A DNA stretch of 64,000 bases from JAJCYK01 sp965212195 (GCA_965212195.1 CBDBUW010000017.1:496001-560000), one strand, 5' to 3'; counted from the first letter of the stretch, positions 25,656 to 34,718 are shown. Numbers and translations are program-made. The notes: a model not told the origin generated them from the letters alone.

Positions 25656-26441
25656 CTAACTGCCTCTAAACTGCGGAGAACGCTTTTCTGAGAAAGCCGC
25701 TACCCCTTCCTTATGATCCTTGGTAGCTCCTGCCTGGTCCTGATAATGAGCTTCGAATTGTAATACTTCTTTTAGGCTAGATCCATAGGATTTATTTAGC
25801 ATCCGTTTCATCATGCCAATAGCCTTGGTGGGTGCTTGGGCGTAGTAATCGGTGTACTGCTTTACCAATTGGTCCAGTTCCTCCAGCGGGGCTACGGCAT
25901 TGACCATCCCCCAGTCCAGCGCTTGGCTGGCGGTGACCTTGCTGCCCATGGTACTGATTTCAAAGGCCCGGTTATAACCTATAACCCGCGGTAGAAAATA
26001 GCTGGAACCTGAGTCCAATACCAGCCCGATATTAACAAACACCTCGATCAGGATGGCTTCCTCAGCAGCTAAAATGATGTCGCAGGCCAAAGCCAGGGAA
26101 CATCCCGCTCCCGCGGCCACTCCATTGAGACGACAAATAACCGGTTTGGGGATCTTGCGCAAGGATTTGATAATGGGATTGTAGCGTTTATGCAGACTTT
26201 CGGAAAAAGGACGGCCTTCATGAGCTGCGTGGTCTTTAAGGTCTTGCCCGGAGCTAAAGGCTTTGCCAGATCCGGTTATGACGATCACCCTTACTTCTTT
26301 GTCCTTCTTAGCTGCTTTTAAAGCTCCCTGCAGCTCATAGGTGAGTCCGTCGTTAAAGGCATTGTAGACTTCGGGGCGATTCATGGTGATGGTAGCTATT
26401 CCATGCTCATGGACGGCAGTTAGATATTGATATTTGCTCAT
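25656..26441 (-). CDS. enoyl-CoA hydratase/isomerase, PaaG-like
   Basis: 261 aa, crotonase fold. The oxyanion-hole segments are FSSGQDLKDH and NGVAAGAGCSLALACD. The VNIGLVLDSGSSYFLPR segment resembles PaaG (ring-1,2-epoxyphenylacetyl-CoA isomerase) more than fatty-acid hydratases, because it has Asp-Ser-Gly rather than the second Glu of classical ECH1. No other phenylacetate genes are adjacent, so the pathway remains open. It follows the PAP2-like gene with a 1-bp gap and is probably co-transcribed with rpoN and that gene. Confidence 0.85.
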   Translation of the reverse strand: MSKYQYLTAVHEHGIATITMNRPEVYNAFNDGLTYELQGALKAAKKDKEVRVIVITGSGKAFSSGQDLKDHAAHEGRPFSESLHKRYNPIIKSLRKIPKPVICRLNGVAAGAGCSLALACDIILAAEEAILIEVFVNIGLVLDSGSSYFLPRVIGYNRAFEISTMGSKVTASQALDWGMVNAVAPLEELDQLVKQYTDYYAQAPTKAIGMMKRMLNKSYGSSLKEVLQFEAHYQDQAGATKDHKEGVAAFSEKRSPQFRGS

Positions 26442-26442
26442 A

Positions 26443-27171
26443 TTAAAAGTACCAGTAAGAAACTACAAAGCTAATAATAAAACCGGTTAACGACCCCCAA
26501 CCCACCTGCCTGGGGGTGTGCGCATTAAGGTAAAGGCGCGATGACATCACAAATCCCCCTGCTATGATACTCATAGCCAATGGTACTAGTAATGAGGTCT
26601 CTGCCCTTACCAGTAACGCTGACATTAAAAACCCCACCAGGCTGCTAATAGCCACGCTGTGCACGCTAATTTTCCAAAATAGCGTAACCATAGACACCAC
26701 CAGGCTAGTGAAGGCCACGGTCATCATGGCTATAATGAAGAAACTTTCCCAGCCCAGTTGCCCACTTAGCATCACACAAACAGCTACATAGAAGATGGTT
26801 ATCATAAAGAAGGGTATTACCCGTTCGGTACGCTCCGACAAGTTGAAATTCTGTATCAGCGAATTGCGACGTACCTCCTGTAATTGCCCACGCATGGAAA
26901 ACAAAGCCCGCTGCTGACTGATCCCTAATGTCCGCCGAGCATTCCACAGCCTGGCCCTTAGCAATAAATAAGGGAAGCGCATTACCACAATGGTAACTAA
27001 AGGAATGATCCCCGTCAAAATAAAAACCAAAACCAGGAACTGCGGCATGGATTCCTGTGGAATGGCAGTAGCCAGGGATGGGGTAAACTTAAAAATTACT
27101 GCAAAGAGATAAGTGGGGACCCAAAGCGGATGCAACACCAGAGAAATGAAATGGGCCAACTTAGCTAACAC
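26443..27171 (-). CDS. PAP2-like integral membrane protein with altered active site
   Basis: 242 aa from GTG at 27171, overlapping the rpoN stop by one base. About six membrane helices are visible. The C-terminal SRLYLNAHTPRQVGWGSLTG resembles PAP2 motif three (S-R-x5-H-x3-D), but the last acidic residue is Gln. Before it, KISVHSVAI stands in the place of the P-S-G-H motif. It may be a degenerate or divergent PAP2 phosphatase acting on lipid phosphates, or a non-catalytic relative. The rpoN and crotonase neighbours do not clarify the role. Confidence 0.75.
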   Translation of the reverse strand: MLAKLAHFISLVLHPLWVPTYLFAVIFKFTPSLATAIPQESMPQFLVLVFILTGIIPLVTIVVMRFPYLLLRARLWNARRTLGISQQRALFSMRGQLQEVRRNSLIQNFNLSERTERVIPFFMITIFYVAVCVMLSGQLGWESFFIIAMMTVAFTSLVVSMVTLFWKISVHSVAISSLVGFLMSALLVRAETSLLVPLAMSIIAGGFVMSSRLYLNAHTPRQVGWGSLTGFIISFVVSYWYF

Positions 27172-28610
27172 TATAATTCTTTTCTTAGTCGAGCTACCGG
27201 AATACCCAGTTGCTCCCGGTATTTAGCCACCGTACGGCGGGCTATTTTATAACCCCTTTCTTTCAATGATTTCTCCAGTTTATCGTCCGATAAGGGTTTT
27301 CTCTTGTCCTCTTCCTCGATAAGTGTTTTCAATATGTGCTTTACTTCACGGCTACTGACATCCTCACCGGATTCCGTAGAAATACCTTCCGAAAAGAAGT
27401 ACTTGAGTGGATAGACTCCGAATTCAGTTTGAACGCTCTTACTGTTGGCGACTCGTGAAACTGTGGAGATGTCCATGTTGATCTTGGCGGCAATATCTTT
27501 GAGGATCATAGGCCTCAATTTGCTCTCATCCCCTTCCAAAAAAAAGTCGTACTGAAAATCCAGGATGGCACTCATGGTATTTAGCAAGGTCTGCTGGCGC
27601 TGCTTAATGGCATCTATAAACCATTTGGCGGCATCCAGCTTTTGCTTTACAAAGGAAACGGTCTCTTTCAGCTTTTTGTCCTTCTTATCGCTCTTACTAT
27701 AGCTGTCCATCATTTCGGAATAAGATCTACTGACCCTCAGTTCCGGGGCGTTTCTGGAGTTCAGTGTTACAATAAGGTTACCATCGTCATTCTCGATCAT
27801 AAAGTCCGGGATGCGGTATTGGGTCTTTACCAACCCGGTGGAAACACTCCCCGGTTTAGGGTTCAACTTCGTGATTGTAGTTATAGCTTCTTTTAGTTGT
27901 TCTTCTGACTCCAGATCTAGTTTCTTGATGATCTTCTGATAATGCTTCTTGGTGAATTCATTAAAACAATGATCAAGAATATCTTTGGCGATCTTTATAT
28001 CCTCTGATTGTTCGTCCTTGCGCTCCAGTTGCAGGGTGAGACACTCTTGTAGGTTACGAGCAGCAATACCCGGAGGATCAAACCCCTGAATCTTTGAAAG
28101 TATCTCCTCCAGCTCTTCTACATCGGATTCAATGTTTTGCGAGAAGGCCAGGTCATTAATAATGGCTTCTAACTCTCGGCGGATGTAACCGTCGGTCTCA
28201 ATGCTTCCGATTAGTTGTTTCCCGATTAGCTCCTGTCGCTCATCCAGTCCCAGAAACCCTAACTGTGAGATAAGCTGATCATTGAGCGTAGTAGCCATGG
28301 GTATAGGAAGGTCTCTATCCTCCTCCCCGTAATTACCATCGCCCTGCATTTTATAGCCGCTGAAGTCGTCATCACGTAAGTAATCTTCTACATTGACATC
28401 GTCCTCCGGTTCGGCAACCGGCTCCTCTTCCTGGGTACTATCTGCTTCCTCCCGCTCCTCGGCACCTTCCTCCAATGCGGGATTGACCTCCAACTCCTCT
28501 TCAATCCGGTTTTCTAATTCTGCGGTGGGTATTTGCAAAAGTTTGATGAACTGGATCTGCTGGGGCGAGAGCTTCTGATTTAAACTTTGAGTTAAACCAA
28601 GCTTTTGCAT
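27171..28610 (-). CDS. rpoN: RNA polymerase sigma-54 factor
   Basis: 479 aa. The N-terminal region I is Gln/Leu-rich (LTQSLNQKLSPQQIQFIKLLQI) and contacts activator and polymerase. An acidic region II (about 50-95) comes next, then core-binding and helix-turn-helix domains, and the RpoN box ARRTVAKYRE near residues 456-465. It recognises -24/-12 promoters and needs an AAA+ activator; none is encoded in the window. It heads a leftward group with the PAP2-like and crotonase genes. Confidence 0.97.
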   Translation of the reverse strand: MQKLGLTQSLNQKLSPQQIQFIKLLQIPTAELENRIEEELEVNPALEEGAEEREEADSTQEEEPVAEPEDDVNVEDYLRDDDFSGYKMQGDGNYGEEDRDLPIPMATTLNDQLISQLGFLGLDERQELIGKQLIGSIETDGYIRRELEAIINDLAFSQNIESDVEELEEILSKIQGFDPPGIAARNLQECLTLQLERKDEQSEDIKIAKDILDHCFNEFTKKHYQKIIKKLDLESEEQLKEAITTITKLNPKPGSVSTGLVKTQYRIPDFMIENDDGNLIVTLNSRNAPELRVSRSYSEMMDSYSKSDKKDKKLKETVSFVKQKLDAAKWFIDAIKQRQQTLLNTMSAILDFQYDFFLEGDESKLRPMILKDIAAKINMDISTVSRVANSKSVQTEFGVYPLKYFFSEGISTESGEDVSSREVKHILKTLIEEEDKRKPLSDDKLEKSLKERGYKIARRTVAKYREQLGIPVARLRKEL

Positions 28611-28649
28611 TCCAAATAACTGCTTATAGACCTGTCCTGTTTAATGGGG

Positions 28650-28657
28650 CAAATTTA
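28650..28657 (-). promoter_or_regulatory. candidate -7 box for rpoN
   Basis: The minus strand reads TAAATTTG (TAnnTTTG type), about 40 bp before the rpoN ATG. No good -33 TTTG at standard spacing. Confidence 0.4.
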
Positions 28658-28737
28658 TTATAATTCTTCGTTTCTTTGTTAAAAGAGCAAAATTATAGTT
28701 GATTTGCACACGTTTTTTCACCATAATAACGGCTTCC

Positions 28738-28767
28738 TTTGCAATATAGTTTGAAGTCCTAAATTTG
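28738..28767 (+). promoter_or_regulatory. Bacteroidota-type promoter for asnS
   Basis: A -33 TTTG (28738-28741) and a -7 TAAATTTG (28760-28767) are separated by 18 bp, close to the usual spacing. The -7 box is about 50 bp before the asnS start. Confidence 0.6.
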
Positions 28768-28816
28768 GTGACAAAAAGTAAGTATTTAAGTATTTTTCAA
28801 CAAATTCTATACACCT

Positions 28817-30268
28817 GTGTCGGGCTATAAAACTTACAGAATCGCTGAACTTATTGCAGGAGATCAAGCCGATATTCCTGTGAAGGTAAAGGGTTGGGTT
28901 AGGAATAAAAGGGAAAGTAAAAACGTAATCTTTATTTCCCTGAATGACGGTTCTACCATCAAGAACCTACAAATAGTCGCGGACCCTCAGATCTTTGCCG
29001 AGCACCTCACCCGTTTAATCAATACGGGATGCAGTTTAGCGGTAAGCGGGAACCTTCAAGCTTCCCAAGGCCAGGGGCAAACTGTCGAGCTGCAGGCTGA
29101 AGAGATCAAGTTACTAGGAGAGGCGGACCCGGAAATGTACCCACTGCAACCAAAAAAACACTCCTTGGAGTTTCTTCGGGAAATCGCTCATTTGCGACCC
29201 CGTAGTCAAACTTTCGGTGCAGTATTTCGCGTTCGCCACGCCATGATCTATGCTGTGCATACTTTCTTTCACGAAAGAGGATTTTACAATATACATACTC
29301 CCATCATTACAGGCTCTGATGCAGAAGGGGCCGGGGAGATGTTCCGGGTTACTACTCTGGACGCCCAACACCCACCCCTTACCGAACAGAGTGAAGTGGA
29401 TCACAGTCAGGATTTCTTTGGTCGGGAAACCAACTTGACGGTCTCCGGTCAATTGGAGGCGGAGGTGGCAGCCCAAGCCCTGGGACTGGTTTACACCTTT
29501 GGTCCCACTTTTCGGGCAGAGAACTCCAATACCTCCAGACATCTGGCAGAGTTTTGGATGATCGAACCTGAAATGGCTTTCTACGATCTTAATGACAATA
29601 TGGACCTGGCAGAGGATTTTCTGAAATACTTGACCAGCTACGCCTTAGAACACTGTCAGGAGGATCTGGCCTTTCTAGATAAAAGAAACCAAGAAGAAGA
29701 AAATCAGAAGCCCCAGCATCTGCGCCAAGAAATGACCTTGATTGAGCGTCTGCAATTTGTCAGTGACAATAAATTTGAAAGGGTTACGTATACGGAAGCT
29801 ATTGAGATCCTGAGAAATTCTAAACCCAATAAAAAGAAGAAATTTCAATATCTGATTGAAGGTTGGGGCACTGATTTGCAATCCGAACATGAACGCTACC
29901 TGGTCGAGAAACACTTTAAAAAACCGGTCATCCTTTTTGATTATCCCAAGGAGATAAAATCATTCTACATGCGAATGAACGAGGACGGCAAAACGGTAGC
30001 AGCCATGGATGTGCTGTTTCCCGGTATTGGTGAAGTGATTGGCGGATCGCAACGTGAAGAACGCCTGCAGCAGCTTCAAGACCGTATGAAGGAGATGAAT
30101 GTACCAGAGCAAGAATTGTGGTGGTACCTGGAATTGAGAAAATTCGGAACCGTACCCCATAGTGGTTTCGGATTGGGTTTTGAACGGCTGGTACAATTCA
30201 TTACTGGCATGACCAACATTCGTGACGTAATACCGTTTCCCAGAACACCAGGGAATGCGGATTTTTAA
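28817..30268 (+). CDS. asnS: asparaginyl-tRNA synthetase
   Basis: 483 aa from GTG at 28817. An N-terminal OB anticodon-binding domain (about 15-115, VKVKGWVRNKR...) is followed by a class II catalytic domain. Motif 2 is in the FRAENSNTSRHLAEFWMIEP region and motif 3 is GFGLGFERLVQF (about 456-467). It charges tRNA-Asn in the cytosol. The SRHLAEFWMIEPE block distinguishes AsnRS from AspRS. It is divergent from rpoN, an arrangement seen in other Bacteroidota. Confidence 0.97.
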   Translation: MSGYKTYRIAELIAGDQADIPVKVKGWVRNKRESKNVIFISLNDGSTIKNLQIVADPQIFAEHLTRLINTGCSLAVSGNLQASQGQGQTVELQAEEIKLLGEADPEMYPLQPKKHSLEFLREIAHLRPRSQTFGAVFRVRHAMIYAVHTFFHERGFYNIHTPIITGSDAEGAGEMFRVTTLDAQHPPLTEQSEVDHSQDFFGRETNLTVSGQLEAEVAAQALGLVYTFGPTFRAENSNTSRHLAEFWMIEPEMAFYDLNDNMDLAEDFLKYLTSYALEHCQEDLAFLDKRNQEEENQKPQHLRQEMTLIERLQFVSDNKFERVTYTEAIEILRNSKPNKKKKFQYLIEGWGTDLQSEHERYLVEKHFKKPVILFDYPKEIKSFYMRMNEDGKTVAAMDVLFPGIGEVIGGSQREERLQQLQDRMKEMNVPEQELWWYLELRKFGTVPHSGFGLGFERLVQFITGMTNIRDVIPFPRTPGNADF

Positions 30269-30373
30269 TTACAAGAACTTGTAGTTCGACCTTGACGGAA
30301 CCAGGTTTCACTATAACTGCTAAAGTTCATTCTGAAGATTTTTTGTTTATCTCAACTACTGATACCCGAAAAC

Positions 30374-30417
30374 ACTAAATTATAAATGGGCGGGCGGGGG
30401 GTACCCCTGGTGCAATT
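30374..30417 (-). repeat. G/C-run dispersed repeat, partial inverted copy C
   Basis: On the minus strand this reads AATTGCACC, then GGGG/ACCCCCC-type runs, GCCC and TTTATAATTTAG. It lines up with the first half of copies A (8712) and B (10363). It is more diverged and lacks the TTGAGATTG block. Confidence 0.5.
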
Positions 30418-30511
30418 CCCAGCGAGCTGGCAGCTAAATTTACTACTAAAACCTTCTTTCAATCGGGTTGGTGGCATCTCCCTACTACCACCTCTCTGAT
30501 TCATTCTCAAT

Positions 30512-30540
30512 AAAAAAACCCGACCATCAGGTCAGGCTTT
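30512..30540 (-). terminator. rho-independent terminator of the T9SS mini-gene
   Basis: On the minus strand, CCTGACC, a TGAT loop and GGTCGGG form a 7-bp stem (one G-T pair) followed by seven T residues. It lies 30 bp after the stop of the gene at 30571-30945. Confidence 0.85.
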
Positions 30541-30570
30541 CAATTCCTTTTTTGGTATTTGCCGACTGGT

Positions 30571-30945
30571 TTACCGCTTGCCGAACTTGAAGATCTGCCG
30601 GTAGCGGCTGTAGGGGTCTTTAACGATCAACATATAGTAGCCGGAGTGCAGATCACCTACCGGAACCCTGTATTTGTTCTTGTTGAGTTTTTCCGGGGCC
30701 ACTCTAATGACATTTCCAATAATATCATAAACCTCAAACTCAATCTGTACCAGATTGTCGTCTTTAATATCAATATTAAGGAAATCGACGGCTGGATTGG
30801 GGTAAAACTCAATGGCCTTTTCCAAGTTCACCTTGGAGAGGTCATTATTTTCTCCCACATACCCATCATTATCAGAAGTTTGTGCAAAACTTCCGATTAC
30901 TGTAAAAACTAGTATGGAAAATAAGAGTAAAAGTTTTTCCCTCAT
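30571..30945 (-). CDS. mini protein with T9SS type A sorting domain
   Basis: 124 aa. A Sec signal (about 1-22, ending SFAQ) and about 20 acidic linker residues precede a C-terminal sorting domain that fills most of the protein: FYPNPAVDFLNIDI, EVYDIIGNVI, VPVGDLHSGYYMLIV and a final IFKFGKR. The domain targets proteins to the type IX secretion system and cell-surface anchoring. There is no separate cargo domain, so this is either a stand-alone sorting-like module or a reduced protein. Its own terminator follows. Function unknown beyond the targeting signal. Confidence 0.85.
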   Translation of the reverse strand: MREKLLLLFSILVFTVIGSFAQTSDNDGYVGENNDLSKVNLEKAIEFYPNPAVDFLNIDIKDDNLVQIEFEVYDIIGNVIRVAPEKLNKNKYRVPVGDLHSGYYMLIVKDPYSRYRQIFKFGKR

Positions 30946-31048
30946 AGAAATTAATATAACAAAAAATGAGCCAATTACCTGCGTTATTGCAAGTTTTCCT
31001 TATAGTCAAATACGGAAAAATTCAATTGCAGGTTGGTTTTATCCATAA

Positions 31049-31056
31049 CAAAAGTA
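31049..31056 (-). promoter_or_regulatory. possible -7 box for the T9SS mini-gene
   Basis: The minus strand reads TACTTTTG (TAnnTTTG type), about 105 bp before the ATG. There is no convincing -33 element. Confidence 0.3.
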
Positions 31057-31108
31057 AGAAATAATAATTCAAGTTTTTTTTCGTTGAGGTTAAATTTTGT
31101 TAAAAAAC

Positions 31109-32617
31109 TTACAAGAGTAGGCCTAATTTCTTAAAAGCCGAGCCTATTTGCCGTGTGATATCCCCAGCAATCATGGAAATCTCCCCTACCTCTTCAGCAG
31201 CTAGATCGCCGGCAAAACCGTGGACAAATACTCCTACCAAAGCGGCTATGCGCGGATTGCCTGATCGAGCTAGCAATCCGGTGATCATGCCCGTCAGCAC
31301 ATCTCCACTGCCGGCTGTACCCATTCCCGGATTACCGGTGGTGTTAAAGAACACCTCCCCTTCCGGAAAGGTGATGGTAGTATGAGCTCCCTTGAATACT
31401 ACGATCAAATTAACATCGGCCGATAGCTGCTTTTGTAGTTTCAATCGTTCAAAATCATTAACCCAACTGCCGGCTAGTCGCTCGAACTCTTTGGGATGAG
31501 GAGTCAAAATTGAACCCGCTGGTATGATCTGCAGAAGCTCTCGATGCTCACTTATAATGTTAATAGCATCGGCATCAACTACCAAAGGTTTGTTTACTTC
31601 TTGAAACAGATCTTTCAGGGCTTTGACAGTGACTTTATCGGTACCCAAGCCCGGACCTATACCGGCACAAGCAAAATTGGGGGACCAGGGGACGTGCGAA
31701 CATAAGGAATCGTGCTCGTCCAGCTGAATCATGGCCTCAGGCAGGGCGGTTTGAAGAATCAGGTAACCACAGGCGGGAAGATGCACGGTTAGCAGCCCTA
31801 GGCCGCAGCGCATCGCCGCCCGTGCCGCCAATAAGGTTGCTCCGATTTTTCCTTTGCTTCCACTTACCAATAGCGCATGACCAAAGGTACCTTTGTGGGC
31901 AAACTTGTTTCTAGGCTGGCGGAAGGGCTGAAGCATGGAGGCTTCCAATGTATAGTGATCAGTAGAGACTTGTTCCAGGAATTCCGGTGACAAGCCTATA
32001 TCCAACACCAACCAATTCCCCACATACTTGTTGTTCTCGGGCAGCAAGAAAGCCAGTTTGGGGTTTTGAAAGGTCAATGTATGTGCAGCACACACCACTG
32101 CGGAGTAATTACTTGTCGGCTGATCGGCAAATAAACCAGACGGCATGTCTACGGCCACAATCTCCGCTTGAGATTCATTCATACGTAAAATGACCTCAGC
32201 GGCCAAGCCGGTAACCTCCCTATTGAGCCCCGACCCGAAAATGGCATCAATTAACACCTGATGAGTGTCAATTTCCGGAAAATCGGCCATGTCCCTGATC
32301 ACAATAATATCACCGATCTGAGACCATCTGTGGCGGTTGACTCTAAAATCTTCGGACCCTTCAAATCCCATATCCAGTACCCAAACTTGGACTTCAAAGT
32401 TTCGTTCATGCAGCAATCTGGCGATAACCATTCCGTCTCCGGCATTGTTCCCACCCCCGCATACCACTCTAATATGAGTCTTGATAATAGGTAGCTTTAC
32501 GAAAGCCTCAACAAAAGCTTCGGAAGCTCGCTCCATAAGATCTATGGAGGCGATAGGTTGGTGTTTTATGGTATAGGCGTCCGCGGCCCTGATTTGATCG
32601 ACACTCAGGATCTTCAT
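31109..32617 (-). CDS. nnr: bifunctional NAD(P)H-hydrate epimerase / ADP-dependent dehydratase
   Basis: 502 aa, the normal length of the bacterial fusion. The N-terminal YjeF_N epimerase domain (about 1-215) contains VVCGGGNNAGDGMVIARLL and DAIFGSGLNR. The C-terminal ribokinase-like dehydratase domain (about 225-502) contains GHALLVSGSKGKIGATLLAA, ILTPHPKEFERL and the catalytic Asp region GTAGSGDVLTGMITGLL. The enzyme repairs damaged (hydrated) NADH/NADPH in the cytosol. It lies 23 bp downstream of the Lon-N gene on the same strand and may be co-transcribed. Confidence 0.96.
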   Translation of the reverse strand: MKILSVDQIRAADAYTIKHQPIASIDLMERASEAFVEAFVKLPIIKTHIRVVCGGGNNAGDGMVIARLLHERNFEVQVWVLDMGFEGSEDFRVNRHRWSQIGDIIVIRDMADFPEIDTHQVLIDAIFGSGLNREVTGLAAEVILRMNESQAEIVAVDMPSGLFADQPTSNYSAVVCAAHTLTFQNPKLAFLLPENNKYVGNWLVLDIGLSPEFLEQVSTDHYTLEASMLQPFRQPRNKFAHKGTFGHALLVSGSKGKIGATLLAARAAMRCGLGLLTVHLPACGYLILQTALPEAMIQLDEHDSLCSHVPWSPNFACAGIGPGLGTDKVTVKALKDLFQEVNKPLVVDADAINIISEHRELLQIIPAGSILTPHPKEFERLAGSWVNDFERLKLQKQLSADVNLIVVFKGAHTTITFPEGEVFFNTTGNPGMGTAGSGDVLTGMITGLLARSGNPRIAALVGVFVHGFAGDLAAEEVGEISMIAGDITRQIGSAFKKLGLLL

Positions 32618-32640
32618 ACCCCAAGCTACAAAAATAGCCC

Positions 32641-33267
32641 TTAGAAATCCAGAGAGTCCAGGTGACGAAAATGCCCGTTCATTTTAATGCGCTGCCTAAT
32701 CTCCTCAGCTTCTGATAACCTGGGAAGTAGCGATCTCAAGTGGGCCACCACAAAATCTACTCGTTCACTCTCTTTGCTGATTTGAATCAACTGGTATTCT
32801 TGTTCCAAGGATAAACCCACCTTATGAGCAAAGGTAAATACCGGGGTATCTTCATCATAGACCATTTCATCGGATAACTGAATTTGGTGATATAACCGGT
32901 TCATCAGCTTGATCATCTCAAATTTTGCAGGTACCACGTCCCAGATGTTTTCCAAAGCCTCCACCTGACCTCCTGCATATTGTTTTTCAGGCCAGGGGTT
33001 GTCAAATTGTTCAACCTTAAAGATCTTATGACCCAAGGTCTTTATGTCCATACGCCCGTCCTCATAGGTCTTGAAAATTTCCACGATTTCCATTTCCGTC
33101 CCGTATTCAATGCGGGCTTTCACATAGGCGGGAATACCAAACCGCTTATTGCCTTCCATGGTGTCTTTTATCAACTGCTTATAGCGAGGCTCAAAAATGT
33201 GAAGGTTCAGTCTTTCTTCTGGAAAGGCCACCAGGTTCAATGGAAACAAGGGAAGAAAATAACTCAT
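32641..33267 (-). CDS. Lon N-terminal (LON substrate-binding) domain protein
   Basis: 208 aa. It begins LPLFPLNLVAFPEERLNLHIFEPRYKQL, the signature opening of the Lon-N/PUA-like domain, and lacks the AAA+ and protease parts of Lon. The C-terminal half is helical (LMNRLYHQIQLSD...). Such stand-alone proteins are common in bacteria; their job may be substrate recruitment, but it is not established. It probably shares a transcript with nnr. Confidence 0.88.
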   Translation of the reverse strand: MSYFLPLFPLNLVAFPEERLNLHIFEPRYKQLIKDTMEGNKRFGIPAYVKARIEYGTEMEIVEIFKTYEDGRMDIKTLGHKIFKVEQFDNPWPEKQYAGGQVEALENIWDVVPAKFEMIKLMNRLYHQIQLSDEMVYDEDTPVFTFAHKVGLSLEQEYQLIQISKESERVDFVVAHLRSLLPRLSEAEEIRQRIKMNGHFRHLDSLDF

Positions 33268-33401
33268 ATCAATATAAACTGGTAGCCGGTTTTTAGGTTT
33301 CCTTTTAAGTAGGATAAATTCATACTGGTAAAATGCTTAACGGGAAATTGAATTATTTTTTCTAATATAGGTAACCTTTTTACAACCAATGCAATCAACC
33401 A

Positions 33402-33971
33402 GTGGCTGATAATTATACCGATCCGGATATTGTAAAGGGTATTAAGGCTAGAGACCGAAAGGTACTGGCCTTCCTTTATGAGAAATACTTTCCCATGATC
33501 CTGGATTTCACTAAAAAGAACTCAGGAAATGAGGATGACGCCAGAGATCTCTTTCAAGAAGGACTGGTAGTGGTATTTGAAAAGGCCATTAATGAAAATT
33601 TGGAATTAAGCAGCTCTTTCAGAACCTACTTTTATGCCGTTTGCAGGAACAAATGGCTGATGGTTCTAAGAAAAAGACGCGGTGGACCCCAAATGGTAGT
33701 AGATACTCAGCAAGTTGCCGACCGGGTTCCGGAGGCTGCCAAGGATTGGCAAAAACATGAACAATTTGAAGTTTACCGGAAGCATTTCAAACAACTTTCT
33801 GAGGATTGTCAAAGAGTGTTGAATTTGTTTCTTAAAGGGCACTCTTTGAGAGAAATAGGCGAAGTCATGGGTTTTACAGAAAAATACGCTAAGAAAAGAA
33901 AATTCACCTGTCAAAAACAGCTGATAGTCGCCATTGAACAAGACACATTATACCACGAATTAAAGTATTGA
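33402..33971 (+). CDS. ECF-type RNA polymerase sigma factor
   Basis: 189 aa from GTG at 33402. Region 2 includes FLYEKYFPMILDF and DDARDLFQEGLVVVFEK, ending with the RTYFYAVCRNKWL promoter-opening helix. Region 4 (about 130-180) has the HTH HSLREIGEVMGFTEKYAKKRK. It should direct polymerase to a dedicated set of promoters and be held by the anti-sigma encoded next (4-bp overlap, 33968-33971). It is the first gene of a three-gene operon with the TPR anti-sigma and the TPR-CHAT protein. Confidence 0.9.
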   Translation: MADNYTDPDIVKGIKARDRKVLAFLYEKYFPMILDFTKKNSGNEDDARDLFQEGLVVVFEKAINENLELSSSFRTYFYAVCRNKWLMVLRKRRGGPQMVVDTQQVADRVPEAAKDWQKHEQFEVYRKHFKQLSEDCQRVLNLFLKGHSLREIGEVMGFTEKYAKKRKFTCQKQLIVAIEQDTLYHELKY

Positions 33972-34717
33972 AAGAGGTGGAACAGGACATTGAATTATTA
34001 GAAAGATATTTGAATGGAGATCTCCATTCTAATGAAAAAAAGGAGGTGGAAGAACGCTTACAATCGGATCCGACATTTGCAGATCGCATGAAAATTCTTC
34101 AAGATAGTAAAGCGGCCATCCTAAATCCGGTTGACGATTTTCGCAACGAGCTGCGACAAGTAATTAACGAACAACAGGATGGGCCTATTATGGTTGAGGA
34201 AAAACGCCCTTTTAATTGGCGATATGGAATAGCCGCGGCACTATTTGCCATCGCCTTAACCTTTGCCGCTTACTTAGTTATGCTAAAATCTCCCTCTGCC
34301 GATACCCTATATGCAGACAACTTTAACATACCCCCGGAAAATATCACAGTACGCGACCAACCTGGTGATGATCTACTCAGTGAAGCTCTTGAGGCCTACA
34401 ATCAGGACAATTACCAAGAAGCCTTGGGTCTTTTTCAGCAATTCCTGCAGGAAGATCCACAGCACCAGGGTGTAATGTTTTACAGTGGCATTTGCCAGCT
34501 GGTTTTGGATCAGAACGAACAAGCTTTGGTTACCTTCCAAAATATCAGTGAGCGGCAGACGGGCGAATACCGTACCGCTGCACAGTGGTATTTGGGACTA
34601 ACCTACTTGAAATTAGACCATCTGGATCAAGCCAAAGCTACATTAGGAGACCTTCATCGGGCTGATAACGGCAACTACTCGAGAGATGCCGGAATATTAC
34701 TGGAGAAAATAAAATAG
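33968..34717 (+). CDS. membrane anti-sigma-like protein with periplasmic TPRs
   Basis: 249 aa; TTG at 33968 overlaps the sigma stop (a GTG at 33977 is the alternative). The N-terminal 1-75 (IELLERYLNGDLHSNEKKEVEERL...) resembles the cytosolic helical anti-sigma domain common in Bacteroidota, without the zinc-binding H-C-C set. One membrane helix (about 87-106; YGIAAALFAIALTFAAYLV) follows. The C-terminal half has TPR-like helices (about 135-245; LSEALEAYNQDNYQEALGLF). With N-in topology the TPRs are periplasmic and could meet the TPRs of the next protein, whose gene begins 1 bp later. Confidence 0.82.
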   Translation: MKEVEQDIELLERYLNGDLHSNEKKEVEERLQSDPTFADRMKILQDSKAAILNPVDDFRNELRQVINEQQDGPIMVEEKRPFNWRYGIAAALFAIALTFAAYLVMLKSPSADTLYADNFNIPPENITVRDQPGDDLLSEALEAYNQDNYQEALGLFQQFLQEDPQHQGVMFYSGICQLVLDQNEQALVTFQNISERQTGEYRTAAQWYLGLTYLKLDHLDQAKATLGDLHRADNGNYSRDAGILLEKIK

Positions 34718-34718
34718 T

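Larger units (their letters stand above)
30269..30570. other. 302-bp intergenic region between asnS and a T9SS gene
   Basis: Contains repeat copy C (30374-30417, inverted) and a hairpin terminator (30512-30540). No small ORF is supported in the remaining DNA. Confidence 0.55.
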
